Shown piece after piece: positions 25,443-34,124 of a stretch of DNA of 64,000 bases (positions within the stretch are counted from its first letter, which is position 1; each line of letters opens with the position of its first letter). A program made the translations under genes and the position numbers. This DNA is from Lachnospiraceae bacterium (GTDB lineage Bacteria; Bacillota; Clostridia; Lachnospirales; Lachnospiraceae): positions 45,677 to 109,676 of the forward strand of contig JAFWDI010000028.1 in the NCBI GenBank assembly GCA_017513125.1, read 5' to 3'. Under the pieces are notes generated by a model. That model was not told the origin of the DNA and made no database searches. It was given only the letters and a program-made list of their open reading frames with translations.

Positions 25443-26093
25443 ATGAAGACTGAAAACGGATATGAGCTGACATTGTCCCTGATCCGCCACGGCCGCACTC
25501 CGATGAATGAGGAGAGGCGGTATATCGGCCGGACCGACCAGAGTCTGTCGGAAAACGGCCGGGAGCAGCTCCGGGAGCTCGCGCGGACCGTGCGGTATCC
25601 GGAGGGCGAACTTCTGTTCGTGAGCCCCATGAAGCGGGCGAGGGAGTCCGCGGAGATTCTATACCCGGGCCGGGAACAGATCGTGATCGAGGACTTCCGG
25701 GAGCTGGATTTCGGGGATTTCGAGGGAAGAAACTACCAGGAACTGAAAAGCGACGCGGCTTACCGCGCGTGGATCGACAGCATGGGGAGCAAAACGCCTC
25801 CGGGCTGCAGCGAGACCATGGAGGAGTACCGCGGGCGTCTGATGGACGGCCTTGGCCGGCTGCTGAAACTGGCGGAAGATAAAGGCGCGGAGCGTGTGAA
25901 CGCGGTGGTGCACGGCGGTGTCATCATGGCGCTCGTGAGCGCATGTACCGGCTGCGGCTACTATGATAATCAGGTAAAAAACGGCGCGGGCGTGACCGCG
26001 AAGGTGAGTTGGGAGAAGGATGAAGAAGGGACTGTTAAAATATCACGTTTTGAGCTTGCTGATCGGTTCGGTCCTGGATCTGATCATCGGTGA
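25443..26093 (+). CDS. cobC: Histidine phosphatase family protein, probable alpha-ribazole phosphatase
   Basis: The 216-residue protein has the histidine phosphatase core LIRHGRT (phosphohistidine), FRELDFGDFEG (acid) and the second His in VVHGG. In cobalamin operons such proteins remove the 5'-phosphate from alpha-ribazole phosphate or its coupled product. ATG 25443 follows GGAGGTG; the longer upstream frame lies within cobS. Its last 74 bases overlap the cbiB start. Confidence 0.85.
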   Translation: MKTENGYELTLSLIRHGRTPMNEERRYIGRTDQSLSENGREQLRELARTVRYPEGELLFVSPMKRARESAEILYPGREQIVIEDFRELDFGDFEGRNYQELKSDAAYRAWIDSMGSKTPPGCSETMEEYRGRLMDGLGRLLKLAEDKGAERVNAVVHGGVIMALVSACTGCGYYDNQVKNGAGVTAKVSWEKDEEGTVKISRFELADRFGPGSDHR

Positions 26094-27036
26094 TCCGCAC
26101 GGGATCCCGCATCCGATCGTCTGGATCGGGAAGTGGATCGGCTTTCTCGACCGGAAGCTGGGCCCGAAGGAGGGTGAGCCGCGCGTGCCCGATTACGAGC
26201 ACAGGCAGGGCATGAAGCTGGTCGCTGCCACAGTCGTACCGACGGCGGCATTGTCCGCTGCTGCGCTGGGAGCCGCCTATGCGGTGCACCCTGTGGCAGG
26301 CGTGGCGGTCGAGAGCGCACTGACGTGCTACTGCCTTGCGGCGCGCAGCCTTCAGAAGGAGAGCTCGCATGTGATAGAAGAGCTCGAGGAGAACGGTCTG
26401 GATGCCGGGCGGAAGGCGCTCTCCATGATCGTCGGACGCGACACGGCGGAGCTGCCAGAGGAAGAGGTCGTGAAAGCGGCCGTGGAGACCGTGGCGGAGA
26501 ACACCGCGGACGGCGTCGTGGCCCCGCTGATGTATCTGGCGGCCGGCGGTCCGGTACTGGGACTGACATATAAAGCGATCAATACCATGGATTCCATGGT
26601 CGGATATAAGAACGACCGCTACCGCGATCTGGGGACCGCGGCGGCGAGACTGGACGATGCCGCAGGGTTCATTCCCGCGCGTCTCACCGGGCTGTTTCTG
26701 GCGGCGTCGGCCGGGATCTTCGAACGGCTCGGAGACCGCGCCTACAGCGGACGCGACGCGCTGCGGGTCTTCCGCCGCGACCGGCTGAACCATAAAAGCC
26801 CGAACTCCGCGCACAGCGAGGCTGCCGCGGCGGGCGCGCTGGGCCTGAAGCTGGGCGGCGGCGCGTATTATTTCGGGAAATGGGTGGAAAAACCTTCGAT
26901 GGGTGATGAGAAACGCCCGGTCGAGCACGAGGATGTAAAGCGGACGCAGAAACTGATGTACGGCGCGGCGGGGCTGACCCTGGCGGGCGCTCTCGCGGGG
27001 CTGGGTCTGTTCGCGATGATGAGGAACAGAGATTGA
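26020..27036 (+). CDS. cbiB: Adenosylcobinamide-phosphate synthase
   Basis: CbiB attaches aminopropanol phosphate (from CobD) to cobyric acid. The 338-residue membrane protein starts with the family marker LLIGSVLDLIIGDPHGIPHP and WIGKWIGFLD, and has ENTADGVVAPLMYLA and AINTMDSMVGYKNDRY. Its start lies inside cobC (74-base overlap, preceded by GAGAAGGATG), so the two are translationally coupled. Confidence 0.95.
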   Translation: MKKGLLKYHVLSLLIGSVLDLIIGDPHGIPHPIVWIGKWIGFLDRKLGPKEGEPRVPDYEHRQGMKLVAATVVPTAALSAAALGAAYAVHPVAGVAVESALTCYCLAARSLQKESSHVIEELEENGLDAGRKALSMIVGRDTAELPEEEVVKAAVETVAENTADGVVAPLMYLAAGGPVLGLTYKAINTMDSMVGYKNDRYRDLGTAAARLDDAAGFIPARLTGLFLAASAGIFERLGDRAYSGRDALRVFRRDRLNHKSPNSAHSEAAAAGALGLKLGGGAYYFGKWVEKPSMGDEKRPVEHEDVKRTQKLMYGAAGLTLAGALAGLGLFAMMRNRD

Positions 27037-28124
27037 TACACGGCGGCGATATCTACCACGAGCATATTGAGCTGGACTTTTCGGTAAACGTCGACCCTTA
27101 CGGTCCGCTTCCGGAAGTCCTTTCGGCCATGCACCGGGCGGTGGACCATGTAACGGAGTACCCCGAGTACGGCGCGGCGCGGCTGCGGTCTGCGCTGGCG
27201 GACGTGCTGGGCGCGGATGAGCGTACGGTCATCCCGACCGCGGGCGCTTCGGAAGCGTTTCTCGCGCTGGCGCAGGCGGTGCGTCCCCGGACCGGGATGG
27301 TCCAGGCGCCGTCTTTCTACGGCTATGAGTACGCGCTGGAGAGTGTCGGAGCCGGGGTGCGGAAGGAACGGGATCCGTTTGCGGCATTGTCCGCGGACGC
27401 GAGTTCCGGCGCCGCGGGTTCCGGGTGGATTCCGGAGATATATGCGTTCAACGGCGTGCGGCCGCGCACGGGCCCGGACCTGGTCTTTTACGGAAATCCG
27501 AACAATCCCACCGGCCTGCTCACTTCGAAAGCGGACATGACCGCACTGGCGGATCGGTGCCGGGAGGCCGGGAGCATCCTCTGCGTCGACGAGTGTTTTC
27601 TGGTACTCGCGGGGGCGGAGGAGAACAGTTTGATTCCCGAACTGAAGCGAGATCCCGAGAGATTCGGGCATATCGTCATTGCCCGCAGCTTTACGAAGAC
27701 GTTCGCGATCCCCGGCGTGCGGCTTGGCTATCTGGTCTGTGCGGACGGGGAGCTGGCGGAGCGCATCCGCAGGTGCCTGCCGGAGTGGAACATTTCCGGC
27801 ATGGCGCAGGAAGCGGGACTGGCTGCTCTCGGGACGCTCGGCGAGACGCGCGGGCATGTGCGGATGATGCTGGCGGAGCGCGCACGTTTCGCGGAAGCGC
27901 TCGCGGCGGTCCCCTCGCTGAGAGTGTTTCCCGGCGCGGCGAACTATATCCTGATCGAGGGCCCGGAGGATCTGAAGGATCGTCTGCTCGCGAAGGCTGT
28001 ACTGATCCGCGACTGCGGGAACTTTACGGGGCTGGAGTCTGCGCCCGGACGGAGGCATTTCCGCCTGGCGGTGCGGCGGCCGGCGGAGAACGAGCGGCTG
28101 CTCGGGATCCTGAACGGTATATAA
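27033..28124 (+). CDS. cobD: L-threonine-O-3-phosphate decarboxylase
   Basis: CobD is a PLP enzyme that makes aminopropanol phosphate for CbiB, which lies just upstream. The 363-residue protein has the family N-terminus HGGDIY, the aspartate region FYGNPNNPTG, VDECF and the PLP-lysine site ARSFTKTFAIPGVRLGY. The start is TTG at 27033, overlapping the cbiB stop (TTGA). I choose it because HGGDIY is normally at the very start and no ATG is near. A histidinol-phosphate aminotransferase is the main alternative, made unlikely by context. Confidence 0.92.
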   Translation: MIHGGDIYHEHIELDFSVNVDPYGPLPEVLSAMHRAVDHVTEYPEYGAARLRSALADVLGADERTVIPTAGASEAFLALAQAVRPRTGMVQAPSFYGYEYALESVGAGVRKERDPFAALSADASSGAAGSGWIPEIYAFNGVRPRTGPDLVFYGNPNNPTGLLTSKADMTALADRCREAGSILCVDECFLVLAGAEENSLIPELKRDPERFGHIVIARSFTKTFAIPGVRLGYLVCADGELAERIRRCLPEWNISGMAQEAGLAALGTLGETRGHVRMMLAERARFAEALAAVPSLRVFPGAANYILIEGPEDLKDRLLAKAVLIRDCGNFTGLESAPGRRHFRLAVRRPAENERLLGILNGI

Positions 28125-28190
28125 TAAGGCAAATACGGTAAGAAACGCACCGCGACGCGGGCGTCAGAATACGACACGGAGATGAATGCT

Positions 28191-28832
28191 ATGAAAGAAC
28201 TGATGCACGTCCTGCCGCAGGACATTGAAAAAGAGAGTTTTCGGATCATCGGCGAGGAGCTTCAGGCTATGGGAGTCGTCCTGCCGGAGGACCAGGAGCC
28301 CGTGACGAAGCGCGTGATCCACACGACCGCGGACTTCACGTTCGTCGATTCGCTGGAATATACGGAAGGCGCCGTCGAAAAGGCGCGCGAGCTGATCCGC
28401 CGGGGCGCGACGATCGTGACGGATACGAATATGGCATTGACCGGGATCAGCAAGCCCTCGCTCGCGAAATTCGGGGCGAAGGCGGTCTGCTTCATGGCGG
28501 ACCCGGACGTCGCGGCCGAGGCGAAAGAACGCGGTGTGACCCGTGCTTCCGTGAGCATGGAGCGCGCGCAGGCGCTCGAGGGACCGGTGATCTACGCGAT
28601 CGGAAACGCTCCGACCGCTCTGATCGAGCTGCACGACATTATGGAGCGCGGCGGAAGGAAGCCGGACTTCATTATCGGCGTCCCGGTCGGTTTCGTGAAC
28701 GTCGAGTACTCGAAGGAACTGTTCCGGAACAGCGGGGTGCCTTATATCATTAACTTCGGCCGGAAGGGCGGCAGCACGATCGCCGCGGCGATCTGCAACG
28801 CGATCCTGTACACGATGGTGAAGAGGGACTGA
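28191..28832 (+). CDS. cbiC: Cobalt-precorrin-8 methylmutase
   Basis: CbiC moves a methyl group from C11 to C12 of the corrin ring, giving cobyrinic acid. The 213-residue protein shows LPQDIEKESFRIIG, the ATIVTDTNMA block and AIGNAPTALIEL. ATG 28191 is nine bases after ACGGAG; an ATG at 28182 abuts that site and is less likely. Confidence 0.95.
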   Translation: MKELMHVLPQDIEKESFRIIGEELQAMGVVLPEDQEPVTKRVIHTTADFTFVDSLEYTEGAVEKARELIRRGATIVTDTNMALTGISKPSLAKFGAKAVCFMADPDVAAEAKERGVTRASVSMERAQALEGPVIYAIGNAPTALIELHDIMERGGRKPDFIIGVPVGFVNVEYSKELFRNSGVPYIINFGRKGGSTIAAAICNAILYTMVKRD

Positions 28833-28875
28833 TGCGCAGACCCGGGCGGAACACCCGGTTTTCGAGGTGACGCAG

Positions 28876-30099
28876 ATGAGATCCGGTTTTACCACGGGCA
28901 GCTGCGCGGCGGCCGCTTCGGCGGCGGCGCTGACCATGCTGCTCACACAGAAGAAGATCGATACGGTAACGATCCTGACGCCGAAAGGGGTCAGCTATTC
29001 GCCTGTGATCGAGGAACCCCGCTTCGATCCGCACTGCGCGTCCTGCGCGGTCCGCAAGGACGGCGGCGACGACGTGGATATTACGGACGGGATCCTGGTC
29101 TGCTCGGAAGTCCGCTTTACGGATCCGGCGGCTGTAGCAGCCGCAAACCGCGATGCGCTGGAGGCGGCGGGCATGGACGCGGACGGACTGCTCCCGGACT
29201 GGATGAGTCAGCGCGTCTTTATCGACGGCGGAGAGGGAGTCGGCCGCGTCACGAGGCCCGGACTGGATATGCCCGTGGGTTTTGCCGCGGTCAACAGCAC
29301 TCCGCGGCGCATGATCATCCGCGAGACGGAGCGCGTCTGCGAGGATCTCTGTTATGACGGGGCGTACGAAGTGACGATCTCGGTCCCCGAGGGACGCGAG
29401 ACCGCGAAGAAGACGTTTAACTCCCACATGGGCATCGAGGGAGGCATTTCGATCCTCGGGACCAGCGGTGTCGTCGAGCCGATGAGCGTTCAGGCGCTGC
29501 TCGACACGATCCGTGCGGACCTGTCCATGCAGAAGGCCGAACAGATGCCGGTCGCGGTGATCGTGCCCGGAAACTACGGCGAGACTTTCCTCGGAAAAGA
29601 GTACGCTTTCCCGAAGACGAAGATCGTCCACTGCAGCAACTACGTGGGCGAGGCGATCGACATGGCGGTCGGGATGGGCTTTGACCGGATCCTGATGGCG
29701 GCCCACACCGGGAAGTTCATCAAGGTCTCGGGCGGCATCATGAACACGCACTCTTCGGAGGCGGACGGCCGCGCGGAACTGCTGCTGGCGGCTGCGGTCG
29801 AGGCGGCGGTGCGTCTGGGGTCGACGGCATTGACCCTGGAACGGGAGAAGGAACTGCTCGACTGCGTCAGCACGACCGCGGGACTCGAGATCCTGCGGGA
29901 TCTGGGCCTTCTCGAAGAAACCTGCCGGGTAGCGGTGGAGAAGATACAGAAGTCGCTGCTTTACCGGACGAAAAAGACGCTGGCGAAGGAAGAGCTGGGC
30001 CGCGTTCGGATCGAGTGCATCCTCTACGAGAACAGCATGGGCGAACTCGCCTGCACGGAACACGCGAAGGAGTTCCTGCGGGAGGCGCTGGAGCATTGA
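28876..30099 (+). CDS. cbiD: Cobalt-precorrin-5B C1-methyltransferase
   Basis: CbiD methylates C1 of cobalt-precorrin-5B in the anaerobic pathway. The N-terminal GFTTGSCAAAASAAA motif is diagnostic, followed by DVDITDGI, GGEGVGRVTRPGLD and FNSHMGIEGGISILGT. I choose ATG 28876 (after GAGGTG) over a GTG at 28867 that overlaps the ribosome site. Length 407 residues. Confidence 0.96.
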   Translation: MRSGFTTGSCAAAASAAALTMLLTQKKIDTVTILTPKGVSYSPVIEEPRFDPHCASCAVRKDGGDDVDITDGILVCSEVRFTDPAAVAAANRDALEAAGMDADGLLPDWMSQRVFIDGGEGVGRVTRPGLDMPVGFAAVNSTPRRMIIRETERVCEDLCYDGAYEVTISVPEGRETAKKTFNSHMGIEGGISILGTSGVVEPMSVQALLDTIRADLSMQKAEQMPVAVIVPGNYGETFLGKEYAFPKTKIVHCSNYVGEAIDMAVGMGFDRILMAAHTGKFIKVSGGIMNTHSSEADGRAELLLAAAVEAAVRLGSTALTLEREKELLDCVSTTAGLEILRDLGLLEETCRVAVEKIQKSLLYRTKKTLAKEELGRVRIECILYENSMGELACTEHAKEFLREALEH

Positions 30100-30147
30100 C
30101 AATGACTGGATGAGGCAGGCCGGGCGGTCTGCCGGAAAGGACATATT

Positions 30148-30906
30148 ATGATTCATTTTGTGGGCGCCGGCTGCGGCGCGGAAGACCTGATCACGGTCCG
30201 CGGCATGAGACTGCTGCAGGAGGCGGACGTGATCGTTTACGCGGGTTCGCTCGTGAACCCGAAGCTGACGGAGTACGGCAAGGAAGGCTGTAAGGTCTGG
30301 AACAGCGCCGAGATGACGCTCGAGGAAGTCATGGACGTGCTGATCGCCGCGGAGAAGGACGGACTGAACTGTGTCCGGCTGCACACCGGCGACCCCTGCA
30401 TGTACGGTGCGATCAAAGAGCAGATGGACGTGCTCGACGAGCACGGCATCGACTATGACGTCTGCCCGGGCGTGACCGCTGCGTTCGGCGCGGCCGCGGC
30501 TCTCTGCGTAGAGTACACGCTGCCGACGGTCAGCCAGTCGCTGATCCTGACCCGCATGGAAGGAAAGACCGCGGTGCCTGAGCGTGAGAGCATCCGTTCG
30601 TTTGCGGCGCATCACGCGTCGATGGCGATCTATCTGTCCTCGAGCCTGACCGGTCAGCTGAAAGACGAGCTGATCGCGGGCGGATACAGCGAGGACACCC
30701 CCGCTGCGATCTGCTACAAGGTCTCCTGGGAAGACCAGGAGCTGTATCCGTGCACGGTCGGGACATTGCCCGAGACCGCGAAGGCGCATGGCATCTATAA
30801 GACCGCGATCATCCTGGTGGGTGACGCGATCGCGCCCGACGGATACGAGAAGAGCAGACTGTACGCGGCGGATTTCTCGACGGAGTTCCGCAAGGCGAGC
30901 AAGTAA
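30148..30906 (+). CDS. cbiF: Cobalt-precorrin-4 C11-methyltransferase
   Basis: CbiF is an SAM-dependent tetrapyrrole methylase acting at C11. The 252-residue protein has the fold markers FVGAGCGAEDLITVRG, LHTGDPCMYGA and CPGVTAAFGAAAAL. It is preceded by a GGAAAGGA site and lies between cbiD and cbiG. Confidence 0.96.
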   Translation: MIHFVGAGCGAEDLITVRGMRLLQEADVIVYAGSLVNPKLTEYGKEGCKVWNSAEMTLEEVMDVLIAAEKDGLNCVRLHTGDPCMYGAIKEQMDVLDEHGIDYDVCPGVTAAFGAAAALCVEYTLPTVSQSLILTRMEGKTAVPERESIRSFAAHHASMAIYLSSSLTGQLKDELIAGGYSEDTPAAICYKVSWEDQELYPCTVGTLPETAKAHGIYKTAIILVGDAIAPDGYEKSRLYAADFSTEFRKASK

Positions 30907-30956
30907 TCGGGGACAATGCCGGCCCGCCCGCGGCGCCGGCTTTCGGGGAGAGAAGC

Positions 30957-31913
30957 ATGATCCAGACAGCATTGATCGCGTTCACGGATACGGGAAAGGC
31001 GCTTTCCGCGAGAATCGCGGAGGCTCTTTCCGGCATGCGGTTCCGGGACGAGACCGTCGAAGCGGCCGTGTATCCGCATCAGGAGACGAAGGCTGCCTGG
31101 GAAGAGTGCCGCGCGCTCGTCTTTATCGGCGCGTCGGGCATCGCGGTGCGCTACGTCGCCCCGCTCCTGACGGATAAGCTGCATGATCCGGCGGTCCTCG
31201 TGATCGACGAGCTCGGGCGATTCGTGATCCCGCTGCTGGCAGGGCATGTCGGCGGAGCGAACCATTTCGCGCGGCTTCTGGCAGTGCGGATCGGCGCGGT
31301 CCCGGTCATCACGACCGCGACGGACGTCGAGGGCGTCTTTTCGGTTGACGAGTTCGCGGCGGAAAACGGCCTGAAGATCTCGGCGAAGTCCCGGATCAAA
31401 CCGGTCGCGAAGATGCTTCTCGAAGGGAAGCCCGTGAACCTCGCGCTCGCGGACGACGTGATCGTCTCGGGCGATGAGTCCGATATCGACCGCTGCATCC
31501 TGCATCTGATGGTGCGGCCGGCCGTCGTCGGGATGGGCTGCCGGAGAGATAAGGACCCGGCGGAGCTCGAGGCCTATTTACTCGAGACGCTGGGGAAGCT
31601 CGGCGTGGAGCTGAGACACGTCGCCTGCGTCGCGTCGATCGACGTGAAGAAGGATGAGAAGGCATTGACCGCGCTCTGCGCGAAGTATGACATTCCGTTC
31701 CGCACGTATTCCGCGGAAGAGCTTCGGGAAGTCCCGGGCGACTTCGAAGGCTCGGCGTTCGTTGAGAAGACCGTGGGGGTCTCCGACGTATCGGCGCGGG
31801 CAGCGGCGCGCGCGGGCGGAGCGGGAAAGTTTCTGCTGAAGAAAGACAGCCGGGACGGCATGACGATCTCGGTCTTTGAAAAATACAGGAGAGTGACGTT
31901 CGACTATGAGTGA
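30957..31913 (+). CDS. cbiG: Cobalt-precorrin-5A hydrolase
   Basis: CbiG opens the delta-lactone of cobalt-precorrin-5A and releases the two-carbon fragment as acetaldehyde, contracting the ring. The 318-residue protein has the N-terminal ALIAFTDTGKALSARI, FIGASGIAVRYVAPLL, GGANHFARLLA, TTATDVEGVFSVDEFA and a C-terminal CbiG domain beginning VVGMGCRRDKDPAELEA. It overlaps cbiH by eight bases. Confidence 0.95.
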   Translation: MIQTALIAFTDTGKALSARIAEALSGMRFRDETVEAAVYPHQETKAAWEECRALVFIGASGIAVRYVAPLLTDKLHDPAVLVIDELGRFVIPLLAGHVGGANHFARLLAVRIGAVPVITTATDVEGVFSVDEFAAENGLKISAKSRIKPVAKMLLEGKPVNLALADDVIVSGDESDIDRCILHLMVRPAVVGMGCRRDKDPAELEAYLLETLGKLGVELRHVACVASIDVKKDEKALTALCAKYDIPFRTYSAEELREVPGDFEGSAFVEKTVGVSDVSARAAARAGGAGKFLLKKDSRDGMTISVFEKYRRVTFDYE

Positions 31914-32643
31914 AGTGGCAGTGATCGGGCTCGGCCCGGGTTATAAGGAAGGCATGACGTTCGAGGCTTACGAGGCCATCAAGGCCGCGGACGTGATCTG
32001 CGGTTTTACGACCTACATTAAGCTTCTGCCGGAGGAGTTCGCGGATAAGCCCGTGATCAGCACCGGCATGCGCGGAGAAGTGGAGCGCTGCACGAAGGCG
32101 CTCGAGGCCGCCGCTGAGGGTAAGAACGTGGCGATGGTCTGCAGCGGAGATTCCGGCCTGTACGGCATGGCGGCGCTGGTCTATGAGCTGCTCCCGCAGT
32201 ACGAGGATAAGGGCGTGACCGTGCGGACGGTCTGCGGCGTGACCGCGGCGCTTTCCGGTTCGGCCAGGCTCGGCGCGGCGATCGGCGAAGATTTCGCGAC
32301 GATCTCGCTGAGCAATTACCTCGTGACGACCGAGCAGATCCATCAGCGTCTGGCGGCGCTCGCGGACTGCGGCATGTGCATGGTGTTTTACAATCCCCGC
32401 AGCCACTCCCGGCCCGACGGCCTTCGCGACGCCTGCGACGTACTTTTGAAGCACCTGCCGGCGGAGACCGCCTGCGGCGCGGTGAAGAACATCGGCCGCG
32501 AGGGCGAGCACACGGATGTGATGACGCTGGCGGAGCTGCGCGATTACGACGCGGATATGTTCACGGCTGTCTTCGTCGGAAACGCGAAGACCTACATCCG
32601 GAACGGAAAGCTGATCACACCGAGAGGATACGCACATGACTGA
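31906..32643 (+). CDS. cbiH: Cobalt-precorrin-3 C17-methyltransferase
   Basis: CbiH methylates C17 and forms the lactone used for ring contraction. The 245-residue tetrapyrrole methylase shows IGLGPGYKEGMTFEAYEAI, MVCSGDSGLYGMAALVYE, CGVTAALSGSARLGA and MVFYNPRSHSRPDGLRDA. It overlaps cbiG upstream and cbiJ-cbiE downstream by eight bases each, so translation is probably coupled. Confidence 0.96.
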   Translation: MSEVAVIGLGPGYKEGMTFEAYEAIKAADVICGFTTYIKLLPEEFADKPVISTGMRGEVERCTKALEAAAEGKNVAMVCSGDSGLYGMAALVYELLPQYEDKGVTVRTVCGVTAALSGSARLGAAIGEDFATISLSNYLVTTEQIHQRLAALADCGMCMVFYNPRSHSRPDGLRDACDVLLKHLPAETACGAVKNIGREGEHTDVMTLAELRDYDADMFTAVFVGNAKTYIRNGKLITPRGYAHD

Positions 32644-34120
32644 GATCCTGGTCTTTTCGGGAACGAGCGAGGGACGGCAGTTCACGGAACGCCTGAATGC
32701 GGCGGGCCGGGCGGCCGTCTGCTTCGTCGCGACCGAATACGGCGAGATCGTCATGAAGCCGCACCCGCTGTGCGAGATCCGTCAGGGCCGGCTAACGCCG
32801 GACAGGATGCGCGAGACTTTCGAGGCGGAGGATCCGCAGTACATCGTCGACGCGACGCATCCCTACGCGGTCGAGGTGACCGCGAACATCCGCCGGGCCG
32901 CCGAGGAAGCGGGAATGGCGGATCGGTACCTGCGGCTCTCCAGGGAGCGGGAGGCGGCGGACGAAGCGCTGCTGGCGCGTTTCCCGGACTGCGAGATCGT
33001 GCCGGACGCGGAGACCGCGGCAGCGCGGTGCTGCGCGCTGGAGGGGAATATTTTCCTGACGACCGGTGTGCGTGAGCTCGCGAAGTTCATGGCGCATGAG
33101 GAGCTCGCGGACCGGATCACGGCGCGGATCCTGCCGTCCATGGACAGCCTGCGGATCGCCGCGGAGTCGGGCATCCGCTCGGGTGCCCTGATCTGCATGG
33201 AGGGCCCCTTTGACACGGAGATCAATGTCGCGCTGTTCAGGCGGACGAACGCTCGCGTCATGGTTACGAAGAACAGCGGAGCCCGCGGCGGCTTCGAGGA
33301 GAAGCTCGAGGCGGCGCGGCGCTGCGGGATCCACACGATCATCATCGATTCCGGGGTGAAAGACCGCGGCATGAGCGGGGAGCAGATCCTCGCGCTGTTG
33401 GGGATCGGGACGGCGGAGACCTCTTCGGACCGTGTTCCGGCCGCAAAAGAAGATGTTTCGGGCCCTGCCCCGGCAGGCGCCGCTCCGGCCGAACCGGAGA
33501 TCTGCATCGTCGGCATCGGGGTCGGAAAGCGGGAACTGCTGACCGGTGAGGCGCTCGCGGCCATTGAGCGCGCGGACGTCCTGATCGGCGCGGCCCGCAT
33601 GCTGGAGTTCGCGTCACAGATCAATCCGCGCGCGAAGGCATTCCGTGAATACGCGCCGGAGAAAGTCACAGAGATCCTGCGGACGGAAACGTACGGCACC
33701 GCCTGCGTGCTGATGTCCGGCGACACCGGCTTCTTCAGCGGAGCGGCAGGGGTCCGTGCGGCGCTCGAAACAGAAGGGCGCGCGGTACGTCTGGTGCCGG
33801 GGATCTCGTCATTGGTCTATTTCGCGGCGAAGACCGGGATTCCGTATTCGGAGGCGTCCGTGATCAGCCTGCACGGCCAGGATACGGACGTGGACAGCGC
33901 GGTCCTCGCGAGGGACCGGCTGTTTTCGATCCTGACGGGGCCGGCAGACATTGCCCGCGTGTGCGCCGAAGTGTGCAGACTGCGCGGGAACGCGAGAGTC
34001 TTCGTCGGGAAGGACCTGGGCTCCGCGGATGAGACGTTCTGGGAGTTCGATGCGGCGGAGACGCCCGCATTTCCCGAAAAAGGCCTGTATATCATGGCCG
34101 TGACGGATTACGAAAGATAG
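32636..34120 (+). CDS. cbiJ-cbiE: Fusion of cobalt-precorrin-6A reductase (CbiJ) and C5-methyltransferase (CbiE)
   Basis: Residues 1 to about 255 are a CbiJ/CobK reductase (ILVFSGTSEGRQF; DATHPYAVEVTANIRRA; VTKNSGARGGFEEKLEAA), which reduces cobalt-precorrin-6A with NADH. After an Ala/Pro-rich linker (about 262-285), residues 286-494 are the CbiE methylase (CIVGIGVGKRELLTGEA; LMSGDTGFFSGAAGVRA; VPGISSLVYFAAKTGIPY). The separate decarboxylating C15-methyltransferase CbiT is not fused here and not seen in the window. The fusion joins two neighbouring pathway steps. Confidence 0.93.
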   Translation: MTEILVFSGTSEGRQFTERLNAAGRAAVCFVATEYGEIVMKPHPLCEIRQGRLTPDRMRETFEAEDPQYIVDATHPYAVEVTANIRRAAEEAGMADRYLRLSREREAADEALLARFPDCEIVPDAETAAARCCALEGNIFLTTGVRELAKFMAHEELADRITARILPSMDSLRIAAESGIRSGALICMEGPFDTEINVALFRRTNARVMVTKNSGARGGFEEKLEAARRCGIHTIIIDSGVKDRGMSGEQILALLGIGTAETSSDRVPAAKEDVSGPAPAGAAPAEPEICIVGIGVGKRELLTGEALAAIERADVLIGAARMLEFASQINPRAKAFREYAPEKVTEILRTETYGTACVLMSGDTGFFSGAAGVRAALETEGRAVRLVPGISSLVYFAAKTGIPYSEASVISLHGQDTDVDSAVLARDRLFSILTGPADIARVCAEVCRLRGNARVFVGKDLGSADETFWEFDAAETPAFPEKGLYIMAVTDYER

Positions 34121-34124
34121 TGCT

